A stretch of 64,000 bases of DNA from Tolypothrix campylonemoides VB511288. Its GTDB lineage: Bacteria; Cyanobacteriota; Cyanobacteriia; Cyanobacteriales; Nostocaceae. Positions 10,711-22,202 of this stretch are shown here, piece by piece. Below the pieces are notes generated by a model that was not told where the DNA came from, searched no databases, and saw only the letters and a program-made list of their open reading frames with translations. The translations under genes were made by a program, and so were the position numbers. The stretch's first letter is position 1. Each line of letters opens with the position of its first letter. The stretch covers positions 949,670-1,013,669 of the forward strand of contig JXCB02000001.1 of NCBI GenBank assembly GCA_000828075.3. Reading direction: 5' to 3'.

Positions 10711-10806
10711 AAGATTTATAATAATGAAGATTTATAATAATGAAGATTTATGATAATGAAGATTTATGATAATGAAGATTTATGATAATGAAGATTTATG
10801 ATAATG
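10711..10806. repeat. Six tandem copies of a 16-bp unit in the aroF-trpE gap
   Basis: The 96 bases are six consecutive units AAGATTTATRATAATG: the first two have A at the variable base and the last four have G. It lies in the 597-base gap 10416-11012 between trpE and aroF, about 300 bases before the trpE start. It is very AT-rich. The remainder of the gap shows no gene. Confidence 0.9.
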
Positions 10807-11012
10807 TAACAGCAGTGTCAATTTTGGATTTAGATAGGAAAATCCCACCGAATAGACCGTCTGTGTAGATTCATTTATAATCAAACTGGAAAAATAATAC
10901 GCACACATAATTGCTTTAATGCAATAATTTCAGGATGATTAAAGAATCATGGGTAAGCAAATCAATCAAGTGAAATTACCTACCCTGAACAAACCACATA
11001 CAATCAAGCAAT

Positions 11013-12110
11013 TTAAAGAGCCATACTCGCAGGGACTTTAGCATCAAAAGGTGTTGCATTTGTCAAGGCTGATTTGGTTTCACGTCCGAAGAATTGAGCA
11101 AGAGGAGCGATTTCTTGCATAAGTTCGATAAAATCGCCAGGTGTCAGAGACTGAGGACCATCTGAAAGTGCTTTGGCGGGGTTGGGGTGAACCTCAATCA
11201 TCAACGAATCTGTACCAGCTGCGATCGCTGCCTTTGCCATTGTGGGTACATACTGAGAGTAACCAGTGGCATGGCTTGGGTCAATCATAATTGGCAAATG
11301 GGTTAGCGTACGCAATACAGGGATCACAGATAAATCTAGAGTATTTCTGGTGTACTGCTTGTCAAAGCTGCGAATTCCGCGTTCGCACAAAATCACATTT
11401 GGATTGCCTGCAGCCAGAATATATTCCGCAGCCATCAACCATTCTTCAATTGTTGCAGACAAGCCGCGCTTGAGCAGAATTGGTTTGCCAAAAGCACCTG
11501 CTTTCTTAAGCAAGGAGAAATTTTGCATATTGCGCGCACCAATTTGTAGCACATCTGCAACAGCTGCAACTTTCTCAACATCAGCAGTATCCATCACTTC
11601 TGTGATAATTCCCAGTCCAGTGGCTTCACGCGCTAGTCCTAACAATGCTAAAGCACTTTCGCCATGTCCTTGGAAGGCATAAGGTGAGGAACGAGGTTTA
11701 TAAGCACCGCCTCGGATAAATTGTGCGCCTGTAGCTTTGACGACTTGTGCTGTGGCGACAATCATTTCTTCATTTTCCACTGAACAAGGTCCTGCCACGA
11801 CCACCAAAGGATGATTTTGACCAAATGTTACTGGACCATTGGGAGTTGGCACAACCACGGAAGTTGGTTCACCGTAACGATATTCTAAGGAAGCGCGCTT
11901 AAATGGCTGTTTTACCCGAGTTACCTGTTCTATCCAGGGGCTGATTTGTTGTATGTTTTCCCTACCAATAGCAGTTGTATCACCCACCAAGCCAATGACA
12001 ACTTTGTCATTGCCGACTACTTTTTCGACTGTTACCGGATAGCGACGCAGTTCTTGAATGATTCTTTCGATTTCTCCTGCGGGTGTTTGGGATTTGGTGA
12101 TGACAATCAT
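11013..12110 (-). CDS. aroF: 3-deoxy-7-phosphoheptulonate (DAHP) synthase, class I-beta with N-terminal regulatory domain
   Basis: A 365-residue enzyme for the first shikimate step, condensing PEP and erythrose-4-phosphate. Residues 1-75 form the ferredoxin-like regulatory domain seen in Thermotoga-type DAHP synthases; the TIM barrel follows with GPCSVE, GGAYKPRSSPYAFQG, ILLKRG and MIDPSHATG. There is no chorismate mutase domain. The start has GAGG upstream. It leads the minus-strand set and would push carbon toward chorismate for TrpEG. The tyrosinase gene is divergent across a 456-base gap. Scytonemin clusters carry an equivalent extra copy, often called aroG. Confidence 0.94.
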   Translation of the reverse strand: MIVITKSQTPAGEIERIIQELRRYPVTVEKVVGNDKVVIGLVGDTTAIGRENIQQISPWIEQVTRVKQPFKRASLEYRYGEPTSVVVPTPNGPVTFGQNHPLVVVAGPCSVENEEMIVATAQVVKATGAQFIRGGAYKPRSSPYAFQGHGESALALLGLAREATGLGIITEVMDTADVEKVAAVADVLQIGARNMQNFSLLKKAGAFGKPILLKRGLSATIEEWLMAAEYILAAGNPNVILCERGIRSFDKQYTRNTLDLSVIPVLRTLTHLPIMIDPSHATGYSQYVPTMAKAAIAAGTDSLMIEVHPNPAKALSDGPQSLTPGDFIELMQEIAPLAQFFGRETKSALTNATPFDAKVPASMAL

Positions 12111-12566
12111 TTTTTTTCCTCGTGAATATAGTTGTGGTTTTTCTTGAGTGCGTTTGTCCGCCGTAGTTTGTTGGCGTTTTCAACTCGTTTTTTCGCTTCT
12201 GAATAGCTATAGAGGTCAGGGTTGAAAACTTATGCAGGTCTGTTTCCCTGTTTGGAGAAAAATTTCTAGTTTCTAGTTTTTGAGGAGAATTCACAGTAGT
12301 GTACTGCTAAGGCGTTGCTGATCCAGGCATGATTCTTGTGGGGTAGGCATCTTGCCTGCCCAAAAAATTTACGCAAAAAACCAGCGATTTTCGTCCTTAA
12401 AGTATTTCATTGGTTCAAGAAAAACGGTTGCTAGGAGGGAGCGATCGCCCTTGGTTGAGTCATTAAGCCAATCTTTCAGTTTGTAAAGAATTTACTACTA
12501 TTGTTATTTTTTAAAAAAAATATATGTACACTTTCATGAATATCGCTGAGTAATAATACAGGATTT
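12111..12566. promoter_or_regulatory. Divergent intergenic region between aroF and the tyrosinase gene
   Basis: The 456 bases must hold the promoters of both divergent genes. It contains one partial copy of the dispersed GTAGGCATCTTGCCTGCC repeat near 12342-12361 and one HIP1-type GCGATCGCC near 12441. No operator could be named. Confidence 0.5.
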
Positions 12567-13913
12567 ATGAAATATCTACAAAAAATCCTCACAACAATAA
12601 GTTTTGGCACGGCTATTGCCATGACTATGTTGCAAATTCCAGCAATAGCAAACACTTTGGTGAGAAAGAACGTTATTGACCTGACACCACAGGAGAAATC
12701 AGACTTTGTTGATGCTGTCAAAACATTAAAAACCATACCCGGCACTAACAACAAAAACGTCAGTCTCTATGACGAGTTTGTTGCCATTCATGCAGGAGCC
12801 ATGACATTCGACCCAATGCAATTGGGTGGACAAGTTATGTTACCGCAGGACACACCTTCTACAGGACCTGCGACTGGAGCTGATGCGGCTCATGAGCATG
12901 GGGGATTTTTACCTTGGCATCGTGAATATTTAAACAGATTTGAACAAGCTTTGCAGTCAGTCAATCCTAATGTTACCCTCCCCTACTGGGATTGGGCAGA
13001 TCCAAGATCTGTTGGTGTTATTTTTGACTCCAATTTTTTGGGGACAAATGGCTCAGGATCAACGCTGATTATTGAGTATCCAGACGGTAGACCTACTATT
13101 AGGCTTGATGGTGGTCCGGTAGTATCTGGTAATTTTTCCGAAGCTGATAACTGGACCATAGTCCCGGACTTACATAGCAACATCGGTACAGCCGAAAGTC
13201 TAGGCACATCACTTGTACGCTATCTACCAGCTCCAGATGCGCCTCCTGGGTCTGGATTCCCCTTAGATCAGGCACAAACAGACAGAATACTCCAGTCACC
13301 AGACTATGCTACGTTTCGCCCTTTCATCGAGGGAGAGATTACCATCAATGCAGATGGCACTCAAAGTGAATGCCGCAACCCATGTAATCATAACTTCGTT
13401 CATGCATCGGTTGGCGGGACTGTGTCAAATCCTAATCCAAACGAGACCGAGCGACGCTTGCTAACATTCGGTACCCTGAGCAACACTCCTGGTTCTCCCA
13501 ATGACCCAGTTTTTTGGCTGCTTCATACCAACATAGATCGTCTTTGGGCTGAATGGCAGAATAATGGTCGCCTGGGTAGCGAATTTTATGCTGTTCCAGG
13601 TACAGAACGTTACGGACACAATCTTAATGATAGGATGTGGCCTTGGGACGGAGGTGATTCCATACCAGGGTCAATTGGTAGCACAGATATACGCCCCTAC
13701 TTACCAGTTGTTTCAGCTGATGATATTGTCAGACCTATAGATACTTTGGATTGGCGGAAGTACGGCTATACTTATGACACTCTTGTCAAACCAGTTTCCG
13801 AAAGTTCTTCTACATTCGGTTTATTAGGTTTGGGTGCTTTGGGTGCAGCTTCTTTATTGCGGCGTAAACGCTCATATCCAGAGCAAACGCATCTAAATTC
13901 TGTCGGAAAGTAA
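12567..13913 (+). CDS. Secreted tyrosinase with PEP-CTERM-like tail
   Basis: A 448-residue type-3 copper protein that would oxidise phenols such as tyrosine. A signal peptide (about residues 1-29) is followed by the copper-A histidines, probably H75, H111 and H118 (FLPWHREYL), the motif PYWDWADP, and the copper-B histidines H275, H279 and H320 (NDPVFWLLHTNIDRLWAEW). The C-terminal 35 residues resemble a PEP-CTERM sorting signal (hydrophobic helix STFGLLGLGALGAASLL then RRKR), although the usual PEP triplet reads SES. Tyrosinase genes (tyrP) belong to the scytonemin region of Nostoc, where the pigment is finished outside the cytoplasm. Its position opposite the trp set supports the same role here. 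Confidence 0.9.
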   Translation: MKYLQKILTTISFGTAIAMTMLQIPAIANTLVRKNVIDLTPQEKSDFVDAVKTLKTIPGTNNKNVSLYDEFVAIHAGAMTFDPMQLGGQVMLPQDTPSTGPATGADAAHEHGGFLPWHREYLNRFEQALQSVNPNVTLPYWDWADPRSVGVIFDSNFLGTNGSGSTLIIEYPDGRPTIRLDGGPVVSGNFSEADNWTIVPDLHSNIGTAESLGTSLVRYLPAPDAPPGSGFPLDQAQTDRILQSPDYATFRPFIEGEITINADGTQSECRNPCNHNFVHASVGGTVSNPNPNETERRLLTFGTLSNTPGSPNDPVFWLLHTNIDRLWAEWQNNGRLGSEFYAVPGTERYGHNLNDRMWPWDGGDSIPGSIGSTDIRPYLPVVSADDIVRPIDTLDWRKYGYTYDTLVKPVSESSSTFGLLGLGALGAASLLRRKRSYPEQTHLNSVGK

Positions 13914-13970
13914 GATCAGGTCGCAGGTTGGTATTTTTGCCAGCCAACAGGCGATTGGTGCATTTACCAC

Positions 13971-15639
<1,669 letters not shown>

Positions 15640-15974
15640 TTGTAAGTTCTTGTTTAACTATAAATAGAATTTTTAATTTCATAGGGTTAGAAATTCACTC
15701 ATTATGCACACAGGTAAAGCTGCGTATCTCCGTCACTCATGTCAACTTTCGGTACGCACCTTAGCTAACCTCAGCTAAATTCTTAACTCGCCTTGCATGG
15801 TGCCACCACTCGTATGTACCGTTATGGCAGAGGACTTCAAAGGCACTCTAGTTAAAGATTACTTACAGCAGATCATATTATATTTAACGGCTTAACGCTT
15901 CTACAGCATGGCTGAAAAAACAAAAGCATACAGTTTTCAGCAACCCCCCGAATTGTACTTAAAAATACAAGATT
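15640..15974. other. Non-coding gap upstream of the kinase gene
   Basis: The 335 bases hold no convincing gene or repeat. The kinase promoter probably lies here. Confidence 0.45.
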
Positions 15975-17153
15975 TCAAAAATATAAGATTTCGCATTCAT
16001 AATCTTCTGGAGTCGGCTCTACCTGCCACACCAACCCTTCCCCAGGATCGCCCAAAGCCACTTCAACGTAAAGCCTGTTTACAGGTTTTGTGGCTTGCGC
16101 TTGATTACCCTCGAATGGTTGTAAATCTTCAGTGAGGAGTTTCAATTTAAATCCACTGGGAATCAGTTCGTCTCTATTTCCATTGCGTAGTTCAAAGCGC
16201 CATATGCTATCTTCGATACTACCTTTGGGTTGCAACCGCAATTCGTATGGTTGTTGGGCAATAGTTAATTTTCGTACCAAAGTTGGCGTCGCCGATTCCG
16301 GCTCTGAACCCCTAGCACCTGCTAAAGTTGGCTGTAACTCTACACTTCCCCAACCAAATTTTTGTGCAAAATCTGATACACCAGATTGTACCCATTGACG
16401 AATCGACCACTGTTGTTGCGCTCCTTGACGTTGTTCGTACAAACGTTGTCTCCAACCTCCATGTTCTAAGAGCGCTCCCCAGGTTTGAAACGGTACTGCT
16501 AAGCGTGGTAATATAAGCCTGGGATTTCCTAAACGTTGGAGCAAGTTTTCTGCTTGGGCTGCTGATAATTCTGGTAAGGGCGCAGTTTCAAGGTGAGTGA
16601 CTTCTTCTGGACAGATTTCACGCGCCATCCACAAGATACTGAGATTAGAAATCAAATCTTCTCCATTTAAACAATAAGCGCGATCGCTCGCATCATAACT
16701 GCCCATAGTCTTAAGTTGGGCGTGTGTTGTACACCCCCAAATCCGAATGTAGCCTTCTTCCAGATTGACTTGCACTGCTAGATAATAATCAGCACTCCAG
16801 TTGGGAATATCAACCCATTCTTGAGGAACGCGCAGTTCGCTCAAATCAAGCGCCTCACTCGGAATTAATGCTATCCGTGTTGTTCCCAGGGAAATACCTG
16901 CGCCATTAACGACTTCCCAAATGCTGGGTAAAGCCTTTAAAGCAGGATAAACAGTCGCATCTTTTGCGTATTCTTCCCGCAGCCAAGGTAGAACAGTGTT
17001 TAAGCTTAAGCGGTTAATATAGGCATTCCAACGACGATTGGTGCTGGAAAAACCTTGGCTTTGCTCCCAAATCTTTGTTTTCTCGGCTTCAGAAATTTCT
17101 AGCCACATATCCGTTGTGTTTGTTAAGGTGAGTGCGCCTGGTTCAAGTGTCAT
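15975..17153 (-). CDS. DUF1822 family protein
   Basis: A 392-residue soluble protein of the cyanobacterial DUF1822 family; no catalytic motif was recognised. Members typically begin with a segment on refusing water-soluble folding classes and carry tryptophan-rich stretches such as WALREEYA-like and DYYLAVQVNLEEG, which are visible here. It starts 14 bases after the sigma-like gene, so the two are almost surely cotranscribed; this pairing is common in cyanobacteria. A role as regulator of the adjacent sigma factor is only an inference from position. Confidence 0.75.
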   Translation of the reverse strand: MTLEPGALTLTNTTDMWLEISEAEKTKIWEQSQGFSSTNRRWNAYINRLSLNTVLPWLREEYAKDATVYPALKALPSIWEVVNGAGISLGTTRIALIPSEALDLSELRVPQEWVDIPNWSADYYLAVQVNLEEGYIRIWGCTTHAQLKTMGSYDASDRAYCLNGEDLISNLSILWMAREICPEEVTHLETAPLPELSAAQAENLLQRLGNPRLILPRLAVPFQTWGALLEHGGWRQRLYEQRQGAQQQWSIRQWVQSGVSDFAQKFGWGSVELQPTLAGARGSEPESATPTLVRKLTIAQQPYELRLQPKGSIEDSIWRFELRNGNRDELIPSGFKLKLLTEDLQPFEGNQAQATKPVNRLYVEVALGDPGEGLVWQVEPTPEDYECEILYF

Positions 17154-17167
17154 GATTGTTACTCCTA

Positions 17168-18367
17168 CTAAACTGAGGGACGGCTATAGTGAGCTTGTAA
17201 CCATTCCTCTAAAACAGTGTTGATATAGTTTAATACCTGTGAGTTTAGGGAAATATGCAGCGATTCTTTAGTCCAGTTTGCAAGTTTAAGTAGTAATACT
17301 TCTTTAGACTTAGTGAGCCGACGAGAAACAGTGTACTGCTTGACTCCTAATTGTTTTGCAATCTCCTGTTGCTTTAAATTTTCACTGTAGTAAAGTTTGA
17401 TAATAGTTTGCGCCTCTTTTTCGAGTTCGTTCAAAGCTGCAAGTAACATACTAGTGATTTCAGACTGCTGTGACTGTCGCTCAACGAGTTCTTCTTGAGC
17501 AACAATTTCCGTAAGTAACGATTCCTGCTTGAGTTGCGGTAATATATCTTGAAATTCCCCCCCAGAATCATCATCCCCTCTTGGCGCATTTAGAGAAGCC
17601 ATATTTGGGTACAAATAAGCGCGGGCTGCTTTTGCAGAAGCAACCAGCCATTTTTCTATCGTTTCCGGGCTGGACTCTGCGCCTGGGCTTGACAGTTGAG
17701 TTTGGCGTTGGAAATTGTAAAGCTGAGCGATCGCAATCCATGTAGCGTCATCTGGTCTTGCCAATTTGCGAGTCCCACTAGATTGCTGTGGAGCATAGAG
17801 CGAGTGATAACATTTCCAAGCTAAGACATAACGTTCTATCGTATCCGCACTCAGCCCAGCATTTTGTAAAGACTCTACCAACCGCTTTTGACTCAGCCTC
17901 CGCAACAATCGCCAATTAGTACAAATATCAACTTCGTTCTGCTGGCGCAGCATTTCCTTGAGTTCGCTGCTAAAAATCGCACTGGCGTAATTCTTGAGGT
18001 TAAAACCCATTTCCGGTTTAAACCTTTTCAATACCTTATCTGTACTGGTTGTCAGCATTTGGAAGCAGTCAGATAAAGTGTACTGTCCAGAAGAAAAATT
18101 CACAGCTGTTTTCTTCGCCGCCCAAAAGCACGCTTCTTGTAAATAAGCTGACAAATGTCCTCGTGCCAGATTTTCGCTTTTACTTTGCCATTCTTTATAC
18201 CAGTAATACACCCAAAAAGCCTCGGAATTTTCTGGTTCTGACAAACGCGCCTGACAATTGAGTATATTTCGACGCAGCTTACTATCAGTAGCCCAACCGA
18301 TGACCCTGTCAGCGTCAAATTGTAAGAAAGTCGTAAATAGCTCAGTGATACCTTGGCGGGAACGCAT
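17168..18367 (-). CDS. Sigma-70-like RNA polymerase sigma factor
   Basis: A 399-residue protein whose C-terminal part (about 310-375) is a region-4-like helix-turn-helix (LNELEKEAQTIIKLYY, then QQEIAKQLGVKQYTVSRRL) typical for sigma-70 promoter recognition. The N-terminal 300 residues are divergent but contain a region-2-like segment (GFNLKNYASAIFSSELKEML). It would redirect RNA polymerase to a small gene set. It is cotranscribed with the DUF1822 gene and divergent from the caspase-like gene, so that gene and its own operon are obvious candidate targets (inference). Confidence 0.75.
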   Translation of the reverse strand: MRSRQGITELFTTFLQFDADRVIGWATDSKLRRNILNCQARLSEPENSEAFWVYYWYKEWQSKSENLARGHLSAYLQEACFWAAKKTAVNFSSGQYTLSDCFQMLTTSTDKVLKRFKPEMGFNLKNYASAIFSSELKEMLRQQNEVDICTNWRLLRRLSQKRLVESLQNAGLSADTIERYVLAWKCYHSLYAPQQSSGTRKLARPDDATWIAIAQLYNFQRQTQLSSPGAESSPETIEKWLVASAKAARAYLYPNMASLNAPRGDDDSGGEFQDILPQLKQESLLTEIVAQEELVERQSQQSEITSMLLAALNELEKEAQTIIKLYYSENLKQQEIAKQLGVKQYTVSRRLTKSKEVLLLKLANWTKESLHISLNSQVLNYINTVLEEWLQAHYSRPSV

Positions 18368-18832
18368 AAACTAACCAACTTATAAATGGTCAACTAAACA
18401 ACTCATAAATGGAGCACCACATCAATGGATAGTTACATCACAAATATACTTATGCAGTCTCATGAACGTGCTACAACACTTAGAGCTTGCCTGCCAACTC
18501 TATTTTAGAGGTTTGTTATCAATATTAATAATGACTTTCATGTTTTGCCTTATACCATCATTAAGTTTTGTAACAGTTAACGTAATTTGCAAAATAAACT
18601 TGATTAATAAATATAGAGAAAAGTGTTTGATGCCTACAGGTCAAATCCGTACTTACTGAGCCAAGGGAGGTGCATAATGAACTTTCATTTCAGTATATAG
18701 ACGCAGCAAATTTGCTATAGTAAGTGAAAGGGGAAAGAATTTCCTTGAAGCTACACATTAAAAGCTTGATAGGTTTGGCTAAACGGACTCATAGTGAATT
18801 ATCAAAGTTTTTTTTAGGATAAAGTAGTAAAT
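18368..18832. promoter_or_regulatory. Divergent promoter region between sigma-like and caspase-like genes
   Basis: The 465 bases are AT-rich with no gene or clear repeat seen. Promoters of both divergent units must lie here. Confidence 0.5.
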
Positions 18833-21148
18833 ATGTCTCCGCTCGGTGTTGGTTCTAGTGGCTCTACTCATATATTAACAACAGGAGAAGCTAAGCTTTG
18901 GATTTTATTGGTAGGTGTTAACGAATACCAAGACGGAAGCTTACCTTCTTTGCGCTACCCAGCGTTAGATTGCCAAGGGTTAGGAGAAGCGCTCAACAGC
19001 GCCACCCAAGGATTTCCTAATAAGGAAGTGATTGTTCATCACGATTTTGCGGCAAAACCCCCAACTTTGGAAATGATTCGTGGGAGCTTGCAACAAATTG
19101 TTTCACAGTCTCAATCCCAGGACTCGATCCTGTTATACTTCTCAGGGCATGGAATGTTAGAGCCGAATACTCAACAGGCTTTTCTGTGTCTGGCAGATAC
19201 CCACAAAGATGACTTGCTAACTACAGGGTTAGGTATGCAGGAACTGCTGCGAATATTAGGGGATAGCCCTGCCAACCAACAGTTAGTGTGTTTAGACACC
19301 TGCCATAGCGGTGATATGAGGTTGTTGGGCCAAAACCATGGGAGCGCCAGAAATGGAAACATCCCTGAGATACCGAATCCCACAACACAAATGATGAATG
19401 TCTTGAGACAACGTGCTTCTCAAAGTAAGGGATTTTGCGCCTTGCTATCTTGCGATCAAGGACAACAGTCTTGGGAGTTTCCAGAATTAGGGCATGGAGT
19501 CTTCACTTACTATTTAATGCAGGGACTGTTGGGTGAAGCGGCTGATTCACATGGAATCATTGAAGCAGACGGGCTTTACAAATATGTTTACCGCCAGACG
19601 CTGCAATATATTGATAAATTAAATCACCAACTGCGTCTGATTAATCAGCAAAAGCTCAATCGTGGTGATAGTCAACTCCATCCAGAATATCCCCTGCAAA
19701 CACCCAAACGAATTGTAGAAGGAGTAGGAGAATTAATTGTTGGATTCAAGCCGGCAATTTTTGAATCTTATCAACAGCGACGTGCGCTTGTCATTGATGC
19801 ACTCTCAAACAAGAAAACGACTACTGACTTGAGTCGATTATTTGCTGGTGCTGGCGGTTTTGAGGTAGACTATTTTCCTCAAAAAGGGAAAACTTGGTCA
19901 GAAGTACGCTTAATCATCCAAGAATTTACTCGTTGGCATGGTGAATCAGAAACAAAATCTCCACAATTGGGGGTGGTGAAAAAGACACCAACATCCTTAT
20001 TGTACTTACGCGGGTACGTCGAAGAAATCGAAGATGGAGAAGCCTGGTTAATTTTGGGTGATGGAATGCGCCTGAGCCGTTCTTGGTTAAGACAAGAGTT
20101 ACGCCGCGCTCAAAAAACTCAACAAATCATTATCTTAGATTTCATTATCTCAGAACAATCTGAGGCGACTTCCCTGGAGAATTGGATAGAAGATTTGCAA
20201 ACTGAAAGCAAACAGGGACAATGTTTAATAGTCGCTGCAACGCCTGCTGAAAAGCCAGAATTATTTTCCCAAACGGTTCTAGAAACTCTTGTAACAGCAA
20301 ATCCGCAAGTCGGATTACCAGTTGCGAAATGGATGACTCAATTACAAAGCATGCAGCAAGCTAAAGTTATCAAGCTGCATATTTGGCTGTCAGGCACACA
20401 AGCAGTTATTGATATTTTACCTGGTAATATTGCCACGATTTTCCAAGATTTGCAGGAACTAGAAGTTTCTGAGATTGAGGAAAACAAACAGCAAAACAAG
20501 CAAAATTTGCTTTCCATTGCTAAGACGCAGTTGTCACCTTTTGGCAAACGCTTTCAAAAGAACCAACACGTAAGCGCAGTGTCTGGGACAGGAGAGGCAA
20601 ACCCTCCCGCAGTTTCGTCTTCAGGCAAGTCACAACAGGCGTCTCCTCCTGGTTATGCTGTTGGTGTTGGTGCTTCAGCAACCAAACAACCGCAACAGAA
20701 TTTATTCCTAAGCTCAGAAGAATATACCAACCTGGAACAATTGCTAAAGCAATCGATAGGACCGGTCGCGCCAACAATTTTACAAAAAGCTATCAAACAG
20801 GCAGGAAATTACCAAGAATTAGTGGTAAATTTAGCGGCTTACTTATCGCCACAGGAACAAAAAGAATTTCAGAAACAGGCGATCGCGACCTTAGAAACAT
20901 TGAATGTTTCATCTGCCCGCTCAGGGAAATCATCAACACAGGAATATCAAAAAATCGATGCCAACTTTATCACTAAATGCGAGCATGAGTTGGCTTATTC
21001 AGTTGGTCCGATCGCTAAATTTATCATTAAACAGGTTTTGCAATCTCACCCACAAATTTCTTTACCAGAATTTGTCAGGTATTTGGCAAAGCAAATTCCC
21101 GAACCAAAACTGTCTATAGAGTTTGAGCGGCGTATGCTTGAGCAATAG
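18833..21148 (+). CDS. Caspase-family (C14, metacaspase-like) protein with two C-terminal modules shared with the kinase
   Basis: A 771-residue cytoplasmic protein. The N-terminal peptidase C14 domain (about 20-280) has the catalytic pair H106 in FSGHG and C157 in LDTCHSGD. The long middle part was not recognised; a low-complexity linker (about 585-625) leads to two copies of the helical module (631-687 and 712-771, SxGPxA...), the same unit that ends the kinase at 14023-15639. Cyanobacterial metacaspase-like proteins are linked to stress-induced or immune-type cell death in some species, but the substrate is unknown here. Both catalytic residues are intact. Confidence 0.88.
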   Translation: MSPLGVGSSGSTHILTTGEAKLWILLVGVNEYQDGSLPSLRYPALDCQGLGEALNSATQGFPNKEVIVHHDFAAKPPTLEMIRGSLQQIVSQSQSQDSILLYFSGHGMLEPNTQQAFLCLADTHKDDLLTTGLGMQELLRILGDSPANQQLVCLDTCHSGDMRLLGQNHGSARNGNIPEIPNPTTQMMNVLRQRASQSKGFCALLSCDQGQQSWEFPELGHGVFTYYLMQGLLGEAADSHGIIEADGLYKYVYRQTLQYIDKLNHQLRLINQQKLNRGDSQLHPEYPLQTPKRIVEGVGELIVGFKPAIFESYQQRRALVIDALSNKKTTTDLSRLFAGAGGFEVDYFPQKGKTWSEVRLIIQEFTRWHGESETKSPQLGVVKKTPTSLLYLRGYVEEIEDGEAWLILGDGMRLSRSWLRQELRRAQKTQQIIILDFIISEQSEATSLENWIEDLQTESKQGQCLIVAATPAEKPELFSQTVLETLVTANPQVGLPVAKWMTQLQSMQQAKVIKLHIWLSGTQAVIDILPGNIATIFQDLQELEVSEIEENKQQNKQNLLSIAKTQLSPFGKRFQKNQHVSAVSGTGEANPPAVSSSGKSQQASPPGYAVGVGASATKQPQQNLFLSSEEYTNLEQLLKQSIGPVAPTILQKAIKQAGNYQELVVNLAAYLSPQEQKEFQKQAIATLETLNVSSARSGKSSTQEYQKIDANFITKCEHELAYSVGPIAKFIIKQVLQSHPQISLPEFVRYLAKQIPEPKLSIEFERRMLEQ

Positions 21149-21197
21149 ACCATAAATCACCAGAATGCAGTCGTTCATCAGTTGCCATGGTAGTTCA

Positions 21198-21587
21198 TTA
21201 CAAACGAGTATTGCGATCAACTGTGACCTTAAACGTTTGGCTATTAACTGTAACAACACTTTCAACAATTGGTGTAGTATCGCCAGGGGCTGTGCCACCA
21301 AAGGTGAATGTCCAGGTGCCATCGCCATTGTCTTTACACGGAACTTGCTCAACCGGACCATGCATTGAGTTTTCTGCACGGTAGTTGTTCAGTCCTCCAT
21401 TTGCAGCTTCGGCTGCTTGACGAGCAACATTTTTGGCTCGACCCAATGCTAGGATTTTGTCGGCAGCTAATGGTCCGATTTTTGCAGAAGCAGCACAGCT
21501 ATTAATCGATTGAGAACGAGCCGGTAAGGCACTAAAAGTTAAAGTTAAAAAGACGAACGTAACAAAGATTTTACTGAATTTCATCAC
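21198..21587 (-). CDS. Small secreted protein of unknown function
   Basis: A 129-residue protein with a clear signal peptide (about 1-25, cleavage after ARS or SQS). The mature part has two cysteines (C29 in INSCAAS and one in VPCKDNG) that could form a disulfide in the periplasm, and a beta-rich C-terminus (GTWTFTFGG...SVVTVNSQTFKVTVDRN). No family was recognised. It ends 50 bases from the convergent caspase-like gene. Confidence 0.6.
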   Translation of the reverse strand: MMKFSKIFVTFVFLTLTFSALPARSQSINSCAASAKIGPLAADKILALGRAKNVARQAAEAANGGLNNYRAENSMHGPVEQVPCKDNGDGTWTFTFGGTAPGDTTPIVESVVTVNSQTFKVTVDRNTRL

Positions 21588-22202
21588 TCATATCTCAATA
21601 CAGTATACAGTTAGTGATAACACCAAAAACGCGCTCTCATAAAAGCGCCTTTACACATTACTAAATCTCACCAAAAATCCTTAAAAGCAACCCTCCCCTA
21701 AGAGGTTTGGGAAGAGGAGCAGCTTTTTTTACTGGGAGAGGCTTAAAACTCTGATTTTTACGTTGCTCCTCCCTCTCCTTGTAGGAGAGGGAGGTTGGGT
21801 GGGAGAGGTTTGTCGAACTCACGTCCCTGCAAGGCTAGGGTGTACACACAAGTCATCAAATGATTCAAAATTCCTTAAGAACCTCACCCACCCGTGTCGG
21901 GCATCCCTCTCCAATGCATTGGAGAGGGAAAGATTTTAGCGCACCCTAAAGCGAGGGTGAGGTTTTGAGTCGGATGTGTGTACACGGTAGCCCCTGCAAG
22001 GGGAGAGGCTTTGAATTTGTTTATGGGATAATACGGCTAGGGAGAGGTGGGGAGAGGAATGGAAGCAGGGTTTTCCACAGCAGAAGTGAAAAGTAAGAAG
22101 CAGAACCTGTTGAACTCATCAGTAATTGCATATCTAAGTGAAAGTACACCTTAATAACTCATTAAGAGTAAAAACAATATTGCCATCACTAACGGAGCAA
22201 TC
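21588..22202. repeat. Repeat-rich intergenic region with a MITE-like inverted repeat
   Basis: No gene was seen. Several GAGAGG/CCTCTCC stretches form imperfect inverted repeats typical of cyanobacterial intergenic DNA (for example CCTCTCCAATGCATTGGAGAGG near 21909). From about 21824 to 21990 an imperfect inverted repeat (GCAAGGCTAGGGTGTACACACA against its complement near 21974-21999) bounds roughly 130 bases, as in a MITE. Confidence 0.6.

Noticed and set aside
12007-12294. 95-codon minus-strand frame at the start of aroF
   Set aside because: It overlaps the true aroF 5' end in another frame and has a lysine/arginine/threonine-rich sequence typical of a shadow frame.
18462-18659. 65-codon plus-strand frame in the sigma/caspase gap
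   Set aside because: Hydrophobic random composition, no ribosome site, no family; noncoding preferred.
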